From Epinephelus fuscoguttatus (taxonomy: Eukaryota; Chordata; Actinopteri; Perciformes; Serranidae): 64,000 nt of DNA. The number at the start of each line of letters is the position of its first letter. Positions within the stretch are counted from its first letter, which is position 1. Below the pieces are notes generated by a model. It ran no database searches. It was given only the letters and a program-made list of their open reading frames with translations, and was not told where the DNA came from. Where the stretch lies: positions 13,970,428 through 14,034,427 of the forward strand of contig NC_064759.1 of the NCBI RefSeq assembly GCF_011397635.1. The letters are read 5' to 3'. Below, piece after piece: positions 59,501-64,000 of this stretch. The position numbers and the translations under genes are program-made.

Positions 59501-62500
59501 TTGTCACCCTATAAAAAGTGTCAGCAGTGTGTCCTGTGTTATCCACGTTAACGGTGACACTGTTGCAGAGGAATTTTGTGAAATGAAATGAAATTCGGCT
59601 TCTTCATTGTGTTGTGATGGAGGCAGAATTATTCAAAACCTGAGCAAAACTATCTGCATAACTAAAATATAAGGTGTTTGTCATTTTGGTGAAGTGACCC
59701 TTTAATCTGTGAGAGTTTAGACTTGTGTGTGTGTGTGTCTGCGTTTGTTGTATATATAAGTGTGTGTGGATGATGATGTTTAAGCAGATTGATGTCCTGA
59801 CATATGTGCAGACGTGCATGTGACTGCATGTTTGTCACTCCCTGGTCATGGTGTGTCTTTCGCTGTGTGTGTTACGGCATTTCTCCTCTGAATCAGTCTG
59901 TTGTTTGCCGGGCGCACAACAGGCTTTCTGTTTCTCGCCCTTATTTTCCCCCACTGGTGTTGTGTCCTCACACTCACACTGTCTCCTCTTTCTCCGTGTC
60001 CACCTTTCTGTGCTTGTCTTTCTCCGTCTTTTTGTCTTCCTGCTCCTGTGGGGGGTCTTCTCTGTACACCTGTACGAGAGGCAGTAGTGGGAAAAGGCCC
60101 CTCGCTGTCTCTGTTACGGGATATTAACAGGGAGGAAACTCTCTGACAGACAGCTTTCATTGTGTGACAGCACGTGCTTGGCTGTATGTGTGTCCTGATT
60201 TGACATTCTCAGCGTAGTTCACCAGATTTTTCCAGGCTGTTCACTCAGCCCGGCATTTCTTTCCAACTTGGCACTCTTGTGTGTTTGTGACTGTGACTGA
60301 GAGTTTGTGTGTGTGTGATGTGTTTATGTGTCTGCTGGTTGAAAATGTGTATATTGTCTTTTCCCCAATGACTGAGTAGAAAGTGTGTTTGTATGTGTGT
60401 GTGTTCTCTTTCAGTTGGAGATTTACCTTTTACCTTCTTGCTTTCATTGCTGGCCTGGCCGCCCTCATCGATGTGAGTACCGCCATGTTAACCTCGACCC
60501 TTCCTCCTCCTCCTCCTCTCGTCTCTTAATGTTCACATGCTCATCTGTCACCTGCCCCTCCATCGTAACGTGACGGGTTCATCGGTAGTCTGTCTTTTTT
60601 TGCTGTGATAACTTCACCTCTCCCACTGTCAGAGGGGCAGCGTTGACTCATTGCCATGCTGAGTCAGTTGATATAAATACACCTGCCGAGCTCTGCTGTC
60701 TCATTCACATCCCATCTCTCCTTCCAGAAACCTTGGCTGTATGACCTGAAGGAGATGTGGCAAGGTTTCCCTGTGCTGGTAAGTCTCTGGGTGTCTCTTT
60801 ACACTCAGTGCACAAGGGTTTCTGCAGACAAGTCTTACAAGCACTGAATGTTTTTCTATCATCTAGCTTCCCATAAGTATTAAAGTCCAAGCATTCCAAT
60901 TTTTGTTTGAAGTGCACATGTTTTAGTGTCAAAATTTTCCCAAGTACTACTAAAACATTTATCCTCATGACCTGACGTAGCTTTCTGCATGATGACGTTG
61001 CTACATGTAAACCCCCCCAGCCCGCCTCATGTGCCTCTTCACGACTGAGCCAAGGCTTCTTTGAGAATTGTGTGTTATCAATCTTCCAAATCAGCTATAT
61101 TCCTAAGTAATGTACTGCTGCGAACGTCACGATAATTTGGATCCAAAAATCACACCGATCGAGGCGGAGGTAGACCACCATCTCCTGCGTTCTGCAAGTA
61201 AAATCCCAATTTTCGTCAAAGGACTGGTGGCTTTGAAGATAGCGATATAACAGCTTCCTTCCCCCGTCTCCTTCTCTAAACTGGCTGCGTGCCATCTGCC
61301 GTCTACTGTAGGTAATACACTGACTATAGATGAGTACCTCCTGCAACCACACTTCAAAAAATCCCATTTCAGTTCTTACGATAATTATTATCAGTGCTCT
61401 AACCCAGTGGTTCCCAACTGGTGGGTCACGGTCCAAAAGTGGATCACGGGTCCATTCTGAATGGGCCGCGAGTGAAAACAAACTTGTCAAGTTTGTACAA
61501 AACACACTTTATTTTTAGGTGCAGTAGGTTTCCAGCACAGTGCTATTATTTTGAAGTGCCATTTCCCGCTGTAGAGTGAGTGATCAACAGACAGCTACTT
61601 GACAGAGACAGCAAACTAGCTTGACGACATGGCCAAACACAAGTATGACCCCGAACATATTCAACTGTGTGGACCTTGAACTAATGACTAAGAAGAAATC
61701 TGGACCCTGTGGCTGGACCAGTTGGGAACCACTGCTCTAACCTAGGTCACTGCTTTTTGTTTATGGCTGAGTAAGCGTTTCCATTTGAAAAACCTAGAAA
61801 ATAACACAGATGGAGATTAAAACGTGTTCTTCAATGAATATTTTCTCTTGCCTACTGAATGTTTTCTGCACGTGATTGTTACGCATCTTAGAATTCCAAG
61901 TGAGGCTGGTGCAACAGTTGATTGCGCTGTTGAATCCTTTTTTATGGAGTAAGCACCATCAGACCTGTAGCAAGCAAACACTGTTGCTACTGACAGCCAC
62001 ATTAGCTGGGAAGCTCATTGACCTCTAACTGGAAAGTGTCAGTTTGTTAATCCATCCATCAATTTTCTGTCACTGAGTCCAGCTGATGTTAACTGATTGC
62101 TTAAATTACTTGGACTTATTGCTCCATACAGCGGGGAAATTCTGACAAAATGTGATATAAATGTCACTAAGTTCATGGACTTAAAAACTAATTATAGGCC
62201 TCAGTGTTGTGTCCTGTTATTCTTTGACCGGTATGACCGTGACAAGGGTATTAAAATTCTGTGTGGTATTAAAAAGTCTTAATTTCCACTTGTTGAACAC
62301 TGCAGGAACCCTGATACACAAATCATAGTACACCATTCTAACACAGAGTTCTCAATACAGCTTAATGCATTTATAAGAATCATCATCTAAAAAGTTTTCA
62401 AGCTAAAATTCTGTTGATCAATAAAATATGTTTGGGTTTTGGACTCTAAGCCAAAGCAAACAAGCTATTTGAAAGTGTCAACCTGTGCTCTAAACATTTA

Positions 62501-63307
62501 TAATGGATATTTTCTGACATTTTATAAACCAAACAATTCATGATTCATCAAGAGAATGATAACATGAATCAGTGATAGTGATGATTATGTTTAGTTGCAG
62601 CCCTTGTTTCCAGTATAGATTTTCTCACATTGATGTGTGCTTCCTCTCCTTCAGACTCTCCTTCCATCTCAGTATTGGTACTACATGATTGAGTTGGGTT
62701 TCTACGGCTCTCTGCTCTTCAGTGTGGCCTCTGACGTCAAACGCAAAGTGAGTGAATTCATCTCTCCTCAGTTCAGGCGGTATAAAACAATAAGACGTAC
62801 GAGGGAGCAGAATGAAAAGATGACTGTGAACGGAAAACAAATATAATGCACACACACAGTAGTTTGTTTTGCACTTTTATATGGCTATGATGTCATTGTT
62901 GCCTGAACGCGAGAGGAAGACAAAGTCTGTTGTTACTATCTGATCTGTTAAACATCTGGCGTGGACTGTGGGCTGGACATTAGACTGTTGTTACACGTGT
63001 GTGTGTGCAGAGCAGGAAGTCCTGCCAAAGTGGGACAGTGTGTTCCTTCAACACATTATTCTAACCTAGATTGCTTTTCAGCTCACAAACACAAACACAC
63101 CCACTAAAAGCATGCGACACGTAAATATATTTCATACATGTTCCTTTCTCAGTGTAACTCCTGTCTTCTTTTCTTTAGGACTTCAAGGAGCAGATCGTCC
63201 ACCATGTGGCGACCATCCTCCTCATCAGCTTCTCCTGGTGTGTTAACTACATCCGAGCTGGAACTCTAATCATGCTGGTCCACGACTCCTCCGATTACCT
63301 CCTTGAG
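53411..63307 (+). CDS. cers2: Ceramide synthase 2 (CERS2), 5' part: residues 1-247, incomplete at window edge
   Basis: ER multipass enzyme that N-acylates sphinganine or sphingosine with very-long-chain acyl-CoA to make (dihydro)ceramide. Exons: 53411-53583, 57267-57384, 57498-57616, 60415-60472, 60728-60778, 62655-62747, 63179-63307; all junctions keep frame. Residues 1-30 include [20 protein letters not shown] and [15 protein letters not shown], typical of CERS2. First membrane segment about 39-57 ([19 protein letters not shown]). Hox-like domain about 67-128, ending [19 protein letters not shown]. The TLC (Lag1) domain starts about 131 and carries [32 protein letters not shown] (His212-His213) and HDSSDYLLE (239-247), the conserved Lag1 motif residues essential for catalysis. 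About 130 further residues, including the C-terminal tail, should lie beyond the window. Fish have cers2a and cers2b; I could not decide which with certainty (the N-terminus suggests cers2a). Confidence 0.95.
53880..54720. mobile_element. Probable dispersed repeat in cers2 intron 2
   Basis: Both ends carry 'ggaaaagtt'-rich phrases resembling a widespread fish DNA element. Clean inverted ends or target duplication were not found, so the boundaries are rough. Confidence 0.4.
55881..56086 (+). mobile_element. tRNA-derived SINE with target duplication
   Basis: Begins GGGCCGCCCAGTGGCTCACT with an A-box-like 'tggctcacttggtagagtg', then a weak B box 'gcgtatgattcc', a body 'ctgtagccctttgctgg', a C-rich stretch and an A-rich tail. 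Flanked by a 15-bp direct repeat with one mismatch, CATTACAAGTAAAGT (55866-55880) and CATAACAAGTAAAGT (56087-56101). This shows retroposition. Copies of the family also occur at 51419-51596 and 52071-52116. Confidence 0.88.
57267..57384 (+). CDS. cers2: cers2 coding exon 3 (residues 58-97)
   Basis: 118 bases encoding [20 protein letters not shown] through [12 protein letters not shown]: loop and the start of the Hox-like domain. An N-I-T sequon (residues 90-92) lies on the presumed cytosolic side. Acceptor GATTGCAG, donor CAG|GTACAT. Confidence 0.94.
57498..57616 (+). CDS. cers2: cers2 coding exon 4 (Hox-like domain, residues 98-136)
   Basis: 119 bases: [20 protein letters not shown] then [19 protein letters not shown]. 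The third-helix-like [10 protein letters not shown] is strongly conserved in CERS2-6. The donor (GCCAG|GTAAAC) runs directly into a CA repeat. Confidence 0.96.
57621..57648. repeat. CA tract at the cers2 exon 4 donor
   Basis: (AC)n with one TC interruption, starting four bases after the donor GT. CA repeats near donors are known binding sites for hnRNP L. Confidence 0.88.
58300..59701. mobile_element. 1.4-kb TTAA-flanked element with internal repeats
   Basis: Lies between TTAA at 58296-58299 and TTAA at 59702-59705. Ends AGGGTCAGTTCACCAAAATTA and TCATTTTGGTGAAGTGACCCT are inverted over about 20 bases with one mismatch. The TTAA pair points to piggyBac-type insertion. Inside, a phrase 'atttctttaaatttggcaca' recurs at about 58927 and 59070, a 143-base tandem-like repeat also followed by 'aacgtccacttggact'. 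No transposase is encoded. Confidence 0.8.
60415..60472 (+). CDS. cers2: cers2 coding exon 5 (residues 137-156)
   Basis: 58 bases encoding [20 protein letters not shown], a membrane segment at the start of the TLC domain. Donor GAT|GTGAGT. Confidence 0.95.
60728..60778 (+). CDS. cers2: cers2 coding exon 6 (residues 157-173)
   Basis: 51 bases encoding [17 protein letters not shown], the loop after the second membrane segment. Acceptor TCTCCTTCCAG, donor CTG|GTAAGT. The length is a multiple of three. Confidence 0.95.
61405..61734. mobile_element. hAT-type MITE, copy 2
   Basis: 330 bp beginning CAGTGGTTCCCAACTGG and ending CCAGTTGGGAACCACTG. It is flanked by a perfect 8-bp target duplication CTCTAACC at 61397-61404 and 61735-61742. 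It is the same family as 2066-2396 but inverted: its left interior 'gtgggtcacggtccaaaagt' matches the reverse complement of the right interior of copy 1. Confidence 0.94.
62215..62610. mobile_element. Eroded fragments of two MITE families
   Basis: 62215-62315 has 'gtattaaaaagtcttaattt' and 'caggaaccctga', like the MITE at 32962-33424. 62500-62610 has 'tgatgattatgtttagttgc' followed by 'agcccttg', like the family at 22899-23482. Ends are lost. Confidence 0.5.
62655..62747 (+). CDS. cers2: cers2 coding exon 7 (residues 174-204)
   Basis: 93 bases encoding [20 protein letters not shown] then [14 protein letters not shown]-domain membrane segment. Acceptor CTCCTTCAG, donor AAA|GTGAGT. Read-through past the donor gives 35 more codons with no family similarity. 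Confidence 0.96.
63179..63307 (+). CDS. cers2: cers2 coding exon 8 (residues 205-247), Lag1 motif
   Basis: 129 bases: [43 protein letters not shown]. Contains the paired histidines and the HDSSD box of the Lag1 motif, the catalytic heart of ceramide synthases. Acceptor TTCTTTAG, donor GAG|GTGAAT. The next exon is outside the window. Confidence 0.96.
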
Positions 63308-64000
63308 GTGAATGCCATTCATACATTACAAATTTTTGATCAGCACACTTTGGCATGCAAACATTTGATCTGGGCCAGTATTAATAATCACCACAACATC
63401 ACCCAGCAAAAAGAAAAATGCCGACTGTTTACATGCTACGTCCCCACTCAGTTTAAGATGTGATTCAGTGAGTGCTCTCAAACTTATATACATTGATGGC
63501 AACACACTGAGGACACACTGCCCCCTTGTGGAGGAAACACTTTGGCCATGTTCAGTTGAACAGAGGCAAACCAACCATTTTCATTATTCAAAGTGGGGCC
63601 AGGCAGTATGGCTCATGAATAACATCTTGATATTTTTAGGCTATGCTGTGTTATATGACATATATATATCTAGATATGTTTATAGTCTCTCCAAAATAAC
63701 ATATATTATTTTATTGACAGACGATGTTTAATACATCATTTTGATTGAACCCTTTGATGCGTATGATTATACCAGTGTAAACTAATCTGACTTTACACAG
63801 ATTGTATATGACAATTTAGAAGTCTTTAATTTTAAAATTCCACATCAGAACGTCCTCATACTGAGTGGCACTTGATTGGTCATTATGGATGTATTCCTTA
63901 CTGTAAAGTTTGACTAATTATTTACACAATTTTTAAAAAAAAAAATCACCTGCAACATTACCATTTGTATGTCAGTTACTCACCCCATGCTACGTTGAAT
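63308..64000 (+). other. cers2: Start of cers2 intron 8, to the window edge
   Basis: Follows the donor at 63308. No acceptor or further cers2 exon (the expected next residues would resemble SAKMFNYAGW) is seen before 64000. Confidence 0.75.

Larger units (their letters stand above)
57617..60414 (+). other. cers2: cers2 intron 4 (2.8 kb)
   Basis: Opens with a CA tract (57621-57648) and closes with a GU-rich tract (60383-60404) before the acceptor TTCTCTTTCAG. Most of the middle is a 1.4-kb TTAA-flanked element (58300-59701). GT-rich sequence (59720-59770) and a C/T-rich stretch (59930-60060) hold no exon. Confidence 0.8.
60779..62654 (+). other. cers2: cers2 intron 6 (1.9 kb)
   Basis: Holds the second copy of the hAT-type MITE (61405-61734) and fragments of two other repeat families (62215-62315 and 62500-62610). 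No additional exon was seen. Confidence 0.8.

Noticed and set aside
61095..61505. 136-codon minus-strand frame in cers2 intron 6
   Set aside because: No domain or splice evidence; it partly overlaps the MITE at 61405-61734.
62637..62846. Read-through frame after cers2 exon 7 ([17 protein letters not shown]...)
   Set aside because: The GTGAGT donor at 62748 and the well-matching next exon at 63179 make this intron; the extra residues match nothing in the family.

Overview
The window is vertebrate nuclear DNA, almost certainly from a teleost fish. It carries two intron-rich genes with GT-AG exons, CpG-rich promoters, many (CA)n/(GT)n microsatellites, and short terminal-inverted-repeat elements and tRNA-derived SINEs of types common in fish genomes. 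No prokaryotic features, tRNA or rRNA genes or CRISPR arrays are present. The species cannot be named from the sequence.

Layout. 1-7.37 kb: intergenic DNA with a 331-bp hAT-type MITE and two decayed antisense LINE reverse-transcriptase relics. 7.37-8.56 kb: CpG-rich promoter and probable noncoding first exon of celf3. 9.48-33.83 kb: complete celf3 coding region (+ strand) in 12 coding exons, giving 455 or 459 residues with three RRMs, a Q-rich linker and the C-terminus KDANRPY. Intron 2 alone is 17.3 kb. A long 3' UTR probably runs to a poly(A) site near 37.36 kb. 37.4-40.4 kb: intergenic spacer with nested repeats. 40.4-41.07 kb: CpG-rich promoter and 5' UTR exon of cers2, with a strong-Kozak upstream ORF. 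41.07-53.41 kb: 12.3-kb first intron dense in repeats. 53.41-63.31 kb: seven coding exons of cers2 (+ strand), residues 1-247; the gene runs off the right edge, so the rest of the TLC domain and the C-terminus are missing.

The two proteins act in different processes: CELF3 is a neuronal RNA-binding regulator of splicing and translation, and CERS2 is an ER ceramide synthase for very-long-chain ceramides. Both human genes lie at 1q21, so the pairing looks like conserved linkage rather than an operon-like unit.

I found no convincing novel biological system. The best leads are: (i) overlapping splice donors in celf3 exon 6, one of them GC-AG; (ii) GU repeats at the celf3 RRM3 acceptor, a possible CELF self-binding site; (iii) paired RFX X-box motifs in a CpG-rich island inside celf3 intron 3-side sequence of the large intron 2; (iv) a 10-residue upstream ORF in the cers2 leader; (v) CA and GU tracts at opposite ends of one cers2 intron; and (vi) a datable series of nested transposon insertions and tandem duplications in cers2 intron 1.
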